Shown here piece after piece: positions 7,948-17,046 of a stretch of 64,000 nucleotides of DNA. The translations under genes were made by a program, and so were the position numbers. This DNA comes from Longimicrobiaceae bacterium (lineage in GTDB: Bacteria; Gemmatimonadota; Gemmatimonadetes; Longimicrobiales; Longimicrobiaceae): NCBI GenBank assembly GCA_036375715.1, contig DASVBS010000034.1:111868-175867 (forward strand), given 5' to 3'. How positions within the stretch are numbered: the first letter of the stretch is position 1; each line of letters opens with the position of its first letter. The notes below the pieces were generated by a model. The model worked only from the letters and a program-made list of their open reading frames with translations. It did no database searches and was not told the origin of the DNA.

Positions 7948-10515
7948 ATGGCGGCTGACGACACCCCACTGATGCAGCAGTGGCGGGAGATCAAGTCCCG
8001 CCACCAGGACGCCCTGGTCCTTTTCCGCGTGGGCGACTTCTACGAGATGTTCTACGAGGACGCGGAGGAAGGCGCTCGCCTCCTCGACCTCACCCTCACG
8101 TCGCGGAACAACGGCTCCTCCCGCGCCCCGCTGGCGGGAATCCCGGTGCCGGCGCTGGAGACCTATCTGCAGCGCCTGGTCAAGCTGGGGCGGCGCGTGG
8201 CCATCTGCGAACAGGTCGAAGATCCCGCTCAGGCCAAGGGGATCGTGCGTCGTGCGGTTACGGAGATGGTTACTCCGGGAACAGCACTCAGCGAGGGCCT
8301 GCTCGACGCGCGACGCAACAACTTCCTCCTGGCCATCACCGGCGAGTCCGATCCATCGGGGGAGCTTGCTGTCGCCTGGACGGATCTCTCGACCGGCGAG
8401 CTCGGGGTGCAGCCGTCGAACTGGAAAGAGCTCCCGGATCTCCTGGGGCGGCTGGAACCCTCCGAGATCCTCCTGCCCCGGTCCTGGGAGCTCTTCCCCA
8501 TCCCGGGCGCGGACCGCGTGGTCTGCACTCATCGCAGCGACTGGATGTTCGACGCCCCCAGCGGCGAGGAAGAGCTACGCCGGCGCTTCGGCGTGGTCAC
8601 CCTCGAGGGGTTCGGCTTTGGTCCCGGCGACGGCCTCCTGGTGGGGGCCACCGGCGCGCTCGTCGCCTACCTCGCCGAGACGCAGCCTGCCGCGGCAGGC
8701 GTGCTCCGGCCGCCGCGCATCGAGCGCGGGGGCACGGAGATGCAGCTCGACGAGATGACCCGCCGCAACCTCGAGCTGGTCGAACCGCTTGGATCCGCCG
8801 ACGGGCAGACCCTGCTCGGGGTTCTGGACGAAGCGCTCACGCCCATGGGCGGTCGACTCCTGCGGCGCTGGCTGCTGTCGCCGCTCATCGACCGCGAGGC
8901 GATCGTGGGGAGGCAGGACGCAGTGGAGGAGCTCGTGGACGACACCTCCATGCGCCGCGAGCTGCGGAAGGAGCTGGGCAGCATCAAGGACCTGGAGCGC
9001 CTGGCCGTGCGGGTCGGCTCCGCCCGGTGCACTCCGCGAGACCTGCTGGCGATCGACGCATCCCTTTCCCATGTCCCGGCCCTGAAGTCCGCGCTGGCGC
9101 AGGCCCGCGCTGACGTCCTCGCCCGACATCGCGAAGCACTCGACCCGCTGGACGACCTACGGGCGCTGGTCGCCGCGGCGATCAGCGACGACCCCCCGCT
9201 CAACCTCGCCGACGGGGGCGTGATCCGCCCCGGATTCGACCCGCAGCTCGACGAGCTCCGCTCGCTCCGCGAGGGGGCGGTCGAATGGATCGCGCGGCTG
9301 CAGGCGCAGGAGCGCGAGCGCACCGGCATCGGGTCGCTCAAAGTCGGCTACAACAAGGTCTTCGGCTACTACATAGAGGTGACGCGCACGCACCTCGAGC
9401 GGGTTCCGGAGGAATACCAGCGCCGGCAAACGCTCACCAACGCCGAGCGGTACATCACCCCCGAATTGAAGGAGTGGGAGGAGAAGGTCCTCGGCGCGGA
9501 GGAGAAGATCCTGGCGCTGGAAAGCAAGCTCTTCGAGGACGTGCGCCGGCAGGTCGCCGCGCTGGTTCCCAGGCTGCAGGAGCTCACCAGCCACGTGGCG
9601 GCGCTCGACGTACTGGCGGCGCTGGCGGAGGTGGCGGTTCGTCGCGAGTACGTGCGACCCGAGGTCCACGACGGCTACGAGCTGGTCATTCGTGCCGGGC
9701 GCCACCCCGTGGTCGAGACGATGATGCCCCGCGAGGACTTCATCCCCAATGACGTCCGCCTCGATGGAGAGGCGAGGATCATGATCCTCACGGGACCGAA
9801 CATGGCGGGGAAGTCGACGGTGCTGCGGCAGGTGGGGCTCATCCAGCTGCTGGCGCAGGTGGGCTCCTTCGTCCCCGCCCGCGAGGCCCGCATCGGGATC
9901 TGCGACCGCATCTTCACCCGCGTGGGGGCGTCAGACAACCTGGTTCGCGGCCAGTCGACCTTCATGGTCGAGATGACGGAAACCGCCGCCATTCTGAACG
10001 GCGCGAGCCGCCGGTCGTTGGTGTTGCTGGACGAGATCGGCCGGGGGACGTCGACCTGGGACGGGATGAGCGTCGCCACGGCCGTCACCGAGTACATTCA
10101 CGAGCGAGTCGGCGCCAAGACCATCTTCGCCACCCACTACCACGAGCTTACCCGCCTGGCGGAGCGGCTGCCCGGCGTGGTCAACTACAGTGTGGCGGTG
10201 AAGGAGGATGGCGAGAACATCGTGTTCCTGCGCTCGCTCGTTGCGGGTGGTGCCGACCGCTCCTATGGTGTCGAAGTTGCGCGTCTGGCTGGCCTTCCCG
10301 TCGAGGTGATCGGCCGTGCGCGGACCTTGCTCCGGGAGCTGGAAGGCGGAATGGCGAACGGATCGACCAGGCCCGCTGCCGACGTGCAGCTCCCCCTCTT
10401 CGAAGCCCAGGATCACCCGGTCCTGGAACGCCTGCGGGGCGTGGACGTAAACCGTCTGACGCCTATCGAAGCGATCGTCCTGCTCGCGGAGCTCTCCGCG
10501 CAGGCGAGAAGTTGA
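7948..10515 (+). CDS. mutS: DNA mismatch repair ATPase MutS
   Basis: An 855-residue full-length MutS, which recognises mismatches and starts repair. The mismatch-binding domain has the Phe-x-Glu reader in the GDFYEMF segment (about residues 30-36). The lever/core domains follow, then the ABC-type ATPase with Walker A TGPNMAGKST (about 615-624), the Walker B LLDEIGRGTST region and the FATHYHEL switch. Its C-terminus lacks a long extra domain. The start was set at ATG 7948, downstream of the candidate promoter. The last codons overlap the TTG start of the next gene. Confidence 0.97.
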   Translation: MAADDTPLMQQWREIKSRHQDALVLFRVGDFYEMFYEDAEEGARLLDLTLTSRNNGSSRAPLAGIPVPALETYLQRLVKLGRRVAICEQVEDPAQAKGIVRRAVTEMVTPGTALSEGLLDARRNNFLLAITGESDPSGELAVAWTDLSTGELGVQPSNWKELPDLLGRLEPSEILLPRSWELFPIPGADRVVCTHRSDWMFDAPSGEEELRRRFGVVTLEGFGFGPGDGLLVGATGALVAYLAETQPAAAGVLRPPRIERGGTEMQLDEMTRRNLELVEPLGSADGQTLLGVLDEALTPMGGRLLRRWLLSPLIDREAIVGRQDAVEELVDDTSMRRELRKELGSIKDLERLAVRVGSARCTPRDLLAIDASLSHVPALKSALAQARADVLARHREALDPLDDLRALVAAAISDDPPLNLADGGVIRPGFDPQLDELRSLREGAVEWIARLQAQERERTGIGSLKVGYNKVFGYYIEVTRTHLERVPEEYQRRQTLTNAERYITPELKEWEEKVLGAEEKILALESKLFEDVRRQVAALVPRLQELTSHVAALDVLAALAEVAVRREYVRPEVHDGYELVIRAGRHPVVETMMPREDFIPNDVRLDGEARIMILTGPNMAGKSTVLRQVGLIQLLAQVGSFVPAREARIGICDRIFTRVGASDNLVRGQSTFMVEMTETAAILNGASRRSLVLLDEIGRGTSTWDGMSVATAVTEYIHERVGAKTIFATHYHELTRLAERLPGVVNYSVAVKEDGENIVFLRSLVAGGADRSYGVEVARLAGLPVEVIGRARTLLRELEGGMANGSTRPAADVQLPLFEAQDHPVLERLRGVDVNRLTPIEAIVLLAELSAQARS

Positions 10516-10907
10516 ACCCTCTCGAGTCGCTCCACGTGAGACTTCCGTCAGTTGCGGCGCTCCTGCCGCTTATCGCGACCGCGGTGGTAGGATGTGAGGA
10601 GGCCGCGCCGGTCACGCCCCCCCGGCAGCTTCCGGGCTCCCCCTTTCACTATCCCGAGGAGCTGTGGGACGCGGGGGTGGAGGGCGAGACGATTCTGCGC
10701 CTGTGGGTGAACGAGGAAGGCCGGGTGGACACGGTTCGGGTCGAGAAACCCAGCGAATATCCCGCCTTCGACAGCGCCGCTGTGCACGGCGCCCGCGACC
10801 TGCAGTTCGAGCCCGCGCGGCAGAATGACGGACCGGTAGGCACGTGGGTACTCCTTCCGGTACAGTTCGACCTTCCGGGGAGCGACAGCGCTGGAGCAGT
10901 GCCTTGA
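10512..10907 (+). CDS. Lipoprotein with TonB C-terminal-like domain
   Basis: A 131-residue protein with a lipoprotein signal ending at lipobox VVGC (C28), followed by a small domain resembling the TonB C-terminus: a GETILRLWVNEEGRV strand pair, AFDSAAV helix and LQFEPA/ LLPVQF strands. In TonB this fold binds outer-membrane receptors; a stand-alone lipidated copy without the membrane anchor and proline linker is unlikely to transduce energy in the usual way. The TTG start overlaps the mutS stop (TTGA), and the next gene overlaps in the same manner. The role is unknown. Confidence 0.75.
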   Translation: MNPLESLHVRLPSVAALLPLIATAVVGCEEAAPVTPPRQLPGSPFHYPEELWDAGVEGETILRLWVNEEGRVDTVRVEKPSEYPAFDSAAVHGARDLQFEPARQNDGPVGTWVLLPVQFDLPGSDSAGAVP

Positions 10908-12328
10908 GCACCAACCTTCCCTCTGATTCGGACCCCCGGGAGGTCCCTCACCGACGGCCGTACGATTCGGTCCTGGATCTCATCGGCTGGACGCCTTTGA
11001 TCCGCCTGCGGCGCGTCACCGAGGGGATCCGCACGCCGGTTTTCGGCAAAGCAGAGTTCATGAACCCCGGCGGCTCGGTGAAGGACCGGATCGGCCCGGC
11101 CATCATCGAAGCGGCGGAACGGGAGGGGCTCCTCAAGCCGGGCGGGACGATCGTCGAGGGGACGAGCGGGAATACCGGGGTCGGTCTGGCGATCGCTGCG
11201 GTGCCCAGGGGTTACCGCTGCATCTTTACCATCCCGGATAAGATGAGCCAGGAGAAGGTGCGGCTGCTGAAGGCCTTCGGGGCCGAGGTAATCATCACCC
11301 CCACCGCGGTGCCGCCGGATCACCCCGACAACTATGTGGTGATGGCGCGGCGCATCGCCGAAGAAACTCCGAACGCCATCCTCGCCAACCAGTTCTACAA
11401 CCAGGCGAACCCGGAAGCGCACTACCGGACCACCGGCCCCGAGCTGTGGGAGCAGACGGAGGGCAGGATCACCCACTTCGTCGCTGCGGCGGGAACCGGT
11501 GGCACCATCACCGGAGTGGGTCGCTACCTGAAAGAGAAGAACCCCGACATCCGCATCATCGGCGGAGATCCGGTCGGCTCGATCATCCGCGAGTACGCAA
11601 TGACCGGCAAGAAGGGGGAAGGGACGCCCTACAAAGTCGAGGGAATCGGCCAGGACAAGATCCCTGGGACTCTCGACCTGACGGTCGTGGACGAATGGCG
11701 CAGCGTGGACGACCGGACTGCCTTCGCCATGGCGCGCCGCCTGACCCGGGAGGAGGGGCTCTTCGTCGGAGGATCGAGCGGGCTGATCACCCATGTGGCG
11801 CTCGAGGTGGCCCGGGAGATCGATGATCCGGACGCCTGCGTGGTCACCATGCTATGCGATACCGGCGAGCGCTACCTGTCCAAGCTGTACAACGACGAGT
11901 GGCTGCGAGAGCACCAGCTGCTGGAGCCCGCGCGGGTGACGGCTGCCCTGATGATGTCACTCAAGTCGCACGACGTGCCCGAGACGATCGTGTCAGTCGA
12001 GCCCGCCACGCCGGTTCGACGCGCGCTCGAGTTCATGACGAGCCGGAACATCTCACAGCTCCCGGTGATCGCGGAAGGCGACTGCGTGGGGCACGTGACC
12101 GACGCCACCTTGATGGCGCGTGTGGTGGAGAACCCGAGCGTGCTGGATCTCCCCGTGCAGGAGTTGATGGACCCGCCGCTCCCAGTCATCGACGAGCACA
12201 TGCCGCTCGAGGCGGTCACCCGCCTGCTCACCCGTCAGAATCCGGCCGTGCTCGTCCGTCATGAGGGCACGCTCGCGGGGATCATCACGCGCTTCGATGT
12301 GCTGAGCTATCTCACGGGGAAGGGATAG
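10904..12328 (+). CDS. Cystathionine beta-synthase with C-terminal CBS pair
   Basis: A 474-residue PLP enzyme of the cysteine synthase/cystathionine beta-synthase family. PLP Lys is K60 in the NPGGSVKDR loop; the phosphate loop GTSGNTG (about 87-93) and a Gly-rich AAGTGGTITG loop follow. Residues about 350-470 form a Bateman module of two CBS motifs, which in this enzyme class binds adenosyl ligands and regulates activity. There is no N-terminal haem domain. Homocysteine plus serine to cystathionine is the likely reaction; O-acetylserine sulfhydrylase activity cannot be excluded. The TTG start overlaps the preceding stop (TTGA). Its end overlaps the convergent add gene by 17 bases. Confidence 0.9.
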   Translation: MSTNLPSDSDPREVPHRRPYDSVLDLIGWTPLIRLRRVTEGIRTPVFGKAEFMNPGGSVKDRIGPAIIEAAEREGLLKPGGTIVEGTSGNTGVGLAIAAVPRGYRCIFTIPDKMSQEKVRLLKAFGAEVIITPTAVPPDHPDNYVVMARRIAEETPNAILANQFYNQANPEAHYRTTGPELWEQTEGRITHFVAAAGTGGTITGVGRYLKEKNPDIRIIGGDPVGSIIREYAMTGKKGEGTPYKVEGIGQDKIPGTLDLTVVDEWRSVDDRTAFAMARRLTREEGLFVGGSSGLITHVALEVAREIDDPDACVVTMLCDTGERYLSKLYNDEWLREHQLLEPARVTAALMMSLKSHDVPETIVSVEPATPVRRALEFMTSRNISQLPVIAEGDCVGHVTDATLMARVVENPSVLDLPVQELMDPPLPVIDEHMPLEAVTRLLTRQNPAVLVRHEGTLAGIITRFDVLSYLTGKG

Positions 12329-13394
12329 CCGCCATCTCCTCCTTCACCCTCCCGATTATCCGCTGCTTCTCGTCCCAGGGAAGGAAAGCGGCGTCGAAGG
12401 CCATCAGCGCCACCTGCTTCAGCTCCTCCCAGGAGAAGCCCAGGTGCTCGTGCGCCAGACGGTACTCTTCGGTGAGCGTGGTGCCGCTCATCAGGCGGTT
12501 GTCCGTGTTCAGACTCACCACGATTCCCTCATCGAAATAGCGACGCACGGGGTGATCGGCATAGCTGGCCACCGCGCGCGTCTGCACGTTCGAGCTCAGG
12601 CAGATCTCGATGGGGATGCGAAAATCCCGCACGTAGCGCATCAGGTCGGGATCCTCGTAGAGCCGGGTTCCGTGGCCGATCCGGTTCGCGCGGCAGTAGT
12701 GCAGCGCCTGGTGGATCGATTCCGGTCCGTACGCCTCTCCCGCGTGGATCGTCGTGGCCATGTTGCGGTTGATCACCGTGTAGAAGGCGTCGCGGTGCTT
12801 CTTGGCCGGGTAGTTGTACTCGGCGCCGGCCAGGTCGAAAGCCACCACTCCACGCCCCTTGTAGGCTACCGTGAGGTCCGCCAGGTCGCGCGACGTCGCG
12901 GGGTCCATGTTGCGAATCCCGCAGATGATCAGGGCGGTTCGGATCCCCAGCTCGCGTTCGGCCCTCGCCAGCCCTCGCAGCGGTGCGTCCACCGCCTCGG
13001 TCAAGGGCAGGCCCTCGCGCGTATGTAGCAACGGCGAGTAGCGGATCTCCGCGTAGCGAACGTTCTCGCCCGCGAGGTCCTCCGCCAACTCGTAGGCGAT
13101 GCGCTCGAGGCTCTCGGCGGTCTGCATCAGCGAGAGGGTGACCTCGAAGCGTTCGAGGTACTCCACCAAGTTGCGGGCGTCCGTCACGTGCATGTAGTCC
13201 CGCAGGCTGCGCGCGTCGGAGCGGGGAAGGGGCTTTTGCTGCTCGGCCGCGAGCTCCAGCATGGTCGTCGCGCGCAGTGACCCGTCCAGATGCACGTGCA
13301 GCTCCGCCTTGGGCATCTGGCGGAGCCGATCGGGATCGATTGACGGGGGACGAGGCCGTCCCCGCGAACGGTCGGGGAGCGTATCGATCACCAT
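12312..13394 (-). CDS. add: Adenosine deaminase
   Basis: A 360-residue purine-salvage enzyme converting adenosine to inosine. Zinc and catalytic motifs are present in order: HVHLDGS near residue 33, HAGE near 215, the HGTRL segment near 243 and SLNTDN near 293. The last differs from the mammalian SLNTDDP but is common in bacteria. It is transcribed leftward after the rhomboid gene, whose stop it overlaps by 7 bases, and it converges on the cystathionine synthase gene with a 17-base overlap. Related adenine or 6-aminodeoxyfutalosine deaminases share these motifs, so the exact substrate is a family-level inference. Confidence 0.92.
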   Translation of the reverse strand: MVIDTLPDRSRGRPRPPSIDPDRLRQMPKAELHVHLDGSLRATTMLELAAEQQKPLPRSDARSLRDYMHVTDARNLVEYLERFEVTLSLMQTAESLERIAYELAEDLAGENVRYAEIRYSPLLHTREGLPLTEAVDAPLRGLARAERELGIRTALIICGIRNMDPATSRDLADLTVAYKGRGVVAFDLAGAEYNYPAKKHRDAFYTVINRNMATTIHAGEAYGPESIHQALHYCRANRIGHGTRLYEDPDLMRYVRDFRIPIEICLSSNVQTRAVASYADHPVRRYFDEGIVVSLNTDNRLMSGTTLTEEYRLAHEHLGFSWEELKQVALMAFDAAFLPWDEKQRIIGRVKEEMAAIPSP

Positions 13395-14110
13395 TCCAGA
13401 TCCGCGATCTCGGCGCGCGAGAGCTTCACCTTCTTTCGCTTGGCCTCGGTCAATCGACGCTTCTCGAACAACCGGATCAACACCACCCCCGCCACGAACC
13501 CGCCCACATGAGCCCAGACGGCGACTCCACCCTGTTCCGCCATGGTGGGCGCCAGACTCGAGAGTCCCATCATCAACTGAATCACGAACCAGTAACCGAG
13601 GAAGTACCAGGCAGGCAGGTCGACGAAGAAGAACGGCGGCAGCCAGGTGTGGACCCGCACGCGAGGATAGAGAAGGACGTATGCGCCCATGATCCCGCTG
13701 ATCGCACCGCTAGCCCCGACCATGGGGATCGCGCTGTTGGGCGCGAAGAGGATGTGCGCGGCCGAGGCGGTGAGGCCGCACACCAGGTAGAAGACGATGA
13801 AGCGCAGGTGCCCCATCGAGTCCTCGACGTTGTTCCCGAACACCCAGAGGAAGACCATGTTGCCGATCAGGTGTCCCCAGCTGCCGTGCATGAAAAGCGA
13901 GGTGAGCAGCGCGCTCTGACCCAGCCCGCGCACCGGGCACCCCCCGGTGACCTCGCACGGCACACTGCCGAACGCCTCGATGGAGGCCAGCAACACCGGC
14001 GGCGAGCCCGCGCCCTGGAGAAGAATCCAGGCCGCGACATTCAACCCGATCAGGATCATCGAGACGAAGGGTGTCAGCTCGGTCGGATTCTCATCTCGGA
14101 TGGGGATCAA
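13388..14110 (-). CDS. Rhomboid family intramembrane serine protease
   Basis: A 240-residue polytopic membrane protein with about six spans. The catalytic dyad is visible: Ser134 in GASG (residues 132-135) and His201 in the last span (HVGGFVAG). The helical H-x4-H-x3-N motif (H75, H80, N84) that shapes the oxyanion hole is also present. It cleaves transmembrane substrates within the inner membrane; the substrate is unknown. A soluble Cys-containing loop lies at residues 40-62. It overlaps the downstream add gene by 7 bases and is divergent from the DUF5683 gene. Confidence 0.93.
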   Translation of the reverse strand: MIPIRDENPTELTPFVSMILIGLNVAAWILLQGAGSPPVLLASIEAFGSVPCEVTGGCPVRGLGQSALLTSLFMHGSWGHLIGNMVFLWVFGNNVEDSMGHLRFIVFYLVCGLTASAAHILFAPNSAIPMVGASGAISGIMGAYVLLYPRVRVHTWLPPFFFVDLPAWYFLGYWFVIQLMMGLSSLAPTMAEQGGVAVWAHVGGFVAGVVLIRLFEKRRLTEAKRKKVKLSRAEIADLEW

Positions 14111-14265
14111 CGCTCGACTCCGTCGTGTTGGTTACACGCTCCTCGCGGACTTCCCGCAGCGAGCAGCTCTGTCTATTTTCCGCCGGCCTTCCGCCGCGCC
14201 ACCCTCGGGCACGGACGCGGACCGGAAGCTATAAGAACCGTGCCCACTGTCATCCGATCGCGTCG

Positions 14266-14877
14266 ATGTCATTGCTGCTCCGCCCGCTTGTGGCGCTCGC
14301 GCTGGCTATCCTTGCCCTGACGGCGGGAGGCCCCCCCCGGCTGCACGCCCAGGTGCTCCCCGGGGACACGGCGGCAGTGGATACAGTAGTCGTCGACACA
14401 GCCGTGGTGGACACGGCGGCGGCAGACACAGCACAAGCGGCCCCGGAGGACTCCGTCCCCGCTTACGTTGCCCCGTACTCCGCCCACTCCGCGCTGATCC
14501 GGTCGCTGGTCCTCCCGGGGTGGGGCCAGGCGTACGTCGACGCCCCGGGACGGGGCGCGTTCTACTTCGCCCTGGAAGCGGGTAGTCTGTGGATGGTCTA
14601 TAAGTCCAACCGCGCGCTCGCGGCCGCGCGCAAGCGGGAGAGCGAGTTGCGTGAGGCCGGCAGGCTGGGGCTCCAGCAACGCGATTCGCTGGCGGCAACG
14701 CGGGCGCAGCAGGTGGAGGATTGGATCACGCTCTCTATTTTCTGGGCGCTGTTCTCCGCGGCCGACGCATACGTCTCCGCGCAGCTCGCCGACTTCCCCG
14801 GGCACGTGGGCGCAGCGCCGGGGCCGAATGGCGAAGCGCGCTTCCAGGTGCGCTTCGACGTGGGGGGGCGGCGGTGA
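14266..14877 (+). CDS. Exported DUF5683-type protein
   Basis: A 203-residue protein with a cleavable signal (about residues 1-26, ending LHAQ), a low-complexity stretch rich in VDT/ADT repeats at about 33-62, then a domain with the LVLPGWGQAY motif near residue 85 followed by a membrane-like segment, as in DUF5683 proteins. A charged helix (about 125-150) and a second hydrophobic segment complete it. The function of the family is not known; an envelope location is inferred from the signal. Its stop overlaps the GTG start of murI, so the genes are coupled. The start was chosen for the signal peptide. Confidence 0.75.
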   Translation: MSLLLRPLVALALAILALTAGGPPRLHAQVLPGDTAAVDTVVVDTAVVDTAAADTAQAAPEDSVPAYVAPYSAHSALIRSLVLPGWGQAYVDAPGRGAFYFALEAGSLWMVYKSNRALAAARKRESELREAGRLGLQQRDSLAATRAQQVEDWITLSIFWALFSAADAYVSAQLADFPGHVGAAPGPNGEARFQVRFDVGGRR

Positions 14878-15707
14878 ACCCGGCTCCGATCGGCATCTTC
14901 GACTCGGGAGTCGGTGGCCTCAGCGTCGCCCGGGAGATCCGCAGGCGCCTGCCCGGCGAGGACCTCCTCTACTTCGCGGACCACGCCTTCTGCCCCTACG
15001 GAGGACGTCCCCTCGAAGTGATTCGCGGCCGTTCGGTGGCGGTGGTCGGCGAGTTGATCGACCGGGGAGCGAAGGCGGTGGTCGTTGCCTGCAACACCGC
15101 CTCGGGAGCTGCGCTGGAGACGCTGCGCGAGGAGTACTCCGTGCCCATTGTCGGGCTTGAGCCGGCGGTGAAGCCGGCGGCGGCGAACAGCCGCGTCGGG
15201 CGGATCGGAGTGCTCGCCACCGCGGCGACCCTTCAGACTGCGCGATTTCACCGCCTGGTGCAGACCTACGGCCAGAATGTCGAGATCTTCCAGCGCGCCT
15301 CGCCGGAGCTGGTCGAGCTGGTGGAGGCGGGAGAGATCTCGGGGGAGAGCGTGGAGCGGTTGCTGGACCGGACGCTTGCTCCGCTGCGGGAAGCGGGGAT
15401 CGACAAGCTGGTTCTCGGATGCACGCACTATCCTTTCCTGCGCGACGCGATCCAGGACGTGATGGGCGCCGAGGTCGAGGTGCTCGACAGCGGCGAAGCC
15501 GTGGCGCGGCAGGTCGAGCGCGTGCTGGCCGGGATGGATGCTCTCGCGATCAACGATGGTCCGGGGGACATTCGCCTGCTGACCACCGGTGACCGCGAGC
15601 AGGTAGAGGCCATCGTGCGCCGCCTCTGGACAGGGCCGATCGAGGTTCAGTCGGTGGACCAGCTCCGCAGGTGGGGGGGAGAGCCGTCCGGATCGAGCAC
15701 GACGTAG
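14874..15707 (+). CDS. murI: Glutamate racemase
   Basis: A 277-residue cofactor-independent racemase supplying D-glutamate for peptidoglycan. The two catalytic cysteines are C73 in VACNTASG and C183 in LGCTHYPF. The N-terminal IGIFDSGVGGLSV strand and the DHAFCPYG loop (family usually Asp-x-x-x-x-PYG) are present. The GTG at 14874 overlaps the preceding stop (GTGA); longer frames run into the upstream gene. Its 3' end overlaps the convergent LpxH-like gene by 61 bases, an unusually long antisense overlap. Confidence 0.95.
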   Translation: MNPAPIGIFDSGVGGLSVAREIRRRLPGEDLLYFADHAFCPYGGRPLEVIRGRSVAVVGELIDRGAKAVVVACNTASGAALETLREEYSVPIVGLEPAVKPAAANSRVGRIGVLATAATLQTARFHRLVQTYGQNVEIFQRASPELVELVEAGEISGESVERLLDRTLAPLREAGIDKLVLGCTHYPFLRDAIQDVMGAEVEVLDSGEAVARQVERVLAGMDALAINDGPGDIRLLTTGDREQVEAIVRRLWTGPIEVQSVDQLRRWGGEPSGSSTT

Positions 15708-16390
15708 GTACGGTGCCGCACCCAGTCCCCTGAGTTCACGTAGAACCGGCCTGGCGCCACCTCCTCCAGCTCGGGCACGTGCGAGTGGCCGGCCACAACG
15801 AGCTGAAGGGAGGGATCTTCGAGCAGCTTCTCGCGCGCCCAGGCGCGGATCGGCTCGGCGCGGGTCAGGTTGCTGGTATCCGATGGGATCGCCTTCTCCT
15901 CGGTGGTCGAGACCCGCTCCGCGATCCAGGAGCCCCAGTCCGGGTGGAGAAGCCGGAAGGCGCCGACGGTCAGGGGATGTCGGATGAACCTTTTCAGCGC
16001 CCGGTAGCCCAGGTCACCGGCCCCGACGCCGTCGCCGTGGGCCACCAGCGCCTTTCTCCCCGCCAGATCGAGGATCGTCGGCTCGCGCAGCACGGTGACG
16101 CCGACATCCTTCTCCAGGAAGTCGCCTCCCCATGCGTCGTGGTTCCCGCCCATGAACCACACCGGGACCCCCGCCTCCACCAGGTTCGCGAGTGCGGCGA
16201 CCACCCGGTAGTGCTTGCGCGGCACCACCGAGCGGTATTCGAACCAGAAATCGAAGAGGTCGCCGTTGATCAGGAGCCCCGAGGCACTGCGTGCCTCCGT
16301 CTCCAGGAAGTGGCGGAAGGCGCGTTCGGTGCTCTCCGGCACCGCGCCAAGGTGCGTGTCCGATACGATCAGAAAGGGCTTCTCGCTCAT
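15647..16390 (-). CDS. LpxH-like UDP-2,3-diacylglucosamine hydrolase (metallophosphatase)
   Basis: A 247-residue calcineurin-type phosphoesterase. Metal-binding blocks appear in order: SDTHLG (about residues 10-15), GDLFDFW, GGNHD, AHGDG and GHSH near the C-terminus. In LpxH enzymes this site cleaves UDP-2,3-diacylglucosamine to lipid X in lipid A synthesis, which suits a diderm with other LPS genes nearby. The block GGNHD differs from the classical LpxH GNRD, so assignment to LpxH rather than a relative is probable, not proven. ATG 16390 was preferred to the longer start at 16426 because the domain begins at once. Confidence 0.8.
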   Translation of the reverse strand: MSEKPFLIVSDTHLGAVPESTERAFRHFLETEARSASGLLINGDLFDFWFEYRSVVPRKHYRVVAALANLVEAGVPVWFMGGNHDAWGGDFLEKDVGVTVLREPTILDLAGRKALVAHGDGVGAGDLGYRALKRFIRHPLTVGAFRLLHPDWGSWIAERVSTTEEKAIPSDTSNLTRAEPIRAWAREKLLEDPSLQLVVAGHSHVPELEEVAPGRFYVNSGDWVRHRTYVVLDPDGSPPHLRSWSTD

Positions 16391-16486
16391 GGGTGCGCCA
16401 AAGTACCGGCCGGCAGGCGGCGCCACAATGCGGCTGGCTGCGAATTCAGCCTTTGCGACGGCTTACCCATCGATACCCCCCGGTGA

Positions 16487-16516
16487 TTGACACTCTCCGC
16501 GCCTCCGGACTACAAT
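16487..16516 (+). promoter_or_regulatory. Strong sigma-70-type promoter for the ybgC operon
   Basis: TTGACA (16487-16492), an 18-nt spacer and TACAAT (16511-16516) lie 40 bases before the ybgC start. The -35 is perfect and the -10 differs from consensus at one base. It probably drives the long operon running through rdgB. Confidence 0.7.
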
Positions 16517-16556
16517 CCCGGCTCTTCCGAGAGGCCGTTCACCCGAGCTCCACCCC

Positions 16557-16994
16557 ATGCCCGAGGCGCAGGATCGCACCAGCACGATCGAGTTCCGAGT
16601 CCGCTACGCCGAGACCGACCAGATGGGGGTCGTCTATCACGCCAACTACCTGGTGTGGTGCGAGATCGGCCGGACGGAGCTGATCCGGGAGCGCTTCGCC
16701 TCCTATGCGGAGGTCGAGAGGAAGGGGGTCGCGCTCGCGGTGTCTGACGCGAGCCTGCGCTTTCACGCCGCCGCCCGGTACGACGACCTCATCCGGGTCG
16801 AGACCCGGGTTCGCGAGGTCCGCTCGCGCTCGGTCACTTTCGACTACACGATCTTCCGCATCCCCGAAGCGGGCGAGCCGAGAGCTGAGCCGCAGCGGCT
16901 GGTCTCCGCGCAGACCACCCTCATCGCGCTCGATCCGAATTCCCGCCCGCGGACCCTCCCGGCGGAGCTGGTCGCGCGCCTGCGCGATGGCTGA
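16557..16994 (+). CDS. ybgC: YbgC/4-hydroxybenzoyl-CoA-type acyl-CoA thioesterase
   Basis: A 145-residue hotdog-fold thioesterase. The catalytic Asp is D21 in the family motif ETDQMGVVYHANY (residues 19-31). YbgC proteins hydrolyse acyl-CoA or acyl-ACP and are usually linked to the Tol-Pal envelope cluster; here tol-pal genes are not adjacent, and the downstream partner is a HEAT-cyclophilin lipoprotein. It is the first gene after the strong promoter. Its last bases overlap possible upstream starts of the next gene. Confidence 0.9.
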   Translation: MPEAQDRTSTIEFRVRYAETDQMGVVYHANYLVWCEIGRTELIRERFASYAEVERKGVALAVSDASLRFHAAARYDDLIRVETRVREVRSRSVTFDYTIFRIPEAGEPRAEPQRLVSAQTTLIALDPNSRPRTLPAELVARLRDG

Positions 16995-17046
16995 ACCACC
17001 CGGCAGGCGAGGTAGAGGGGAGGGGAGCTTGCCGCACGCTCCCGCG

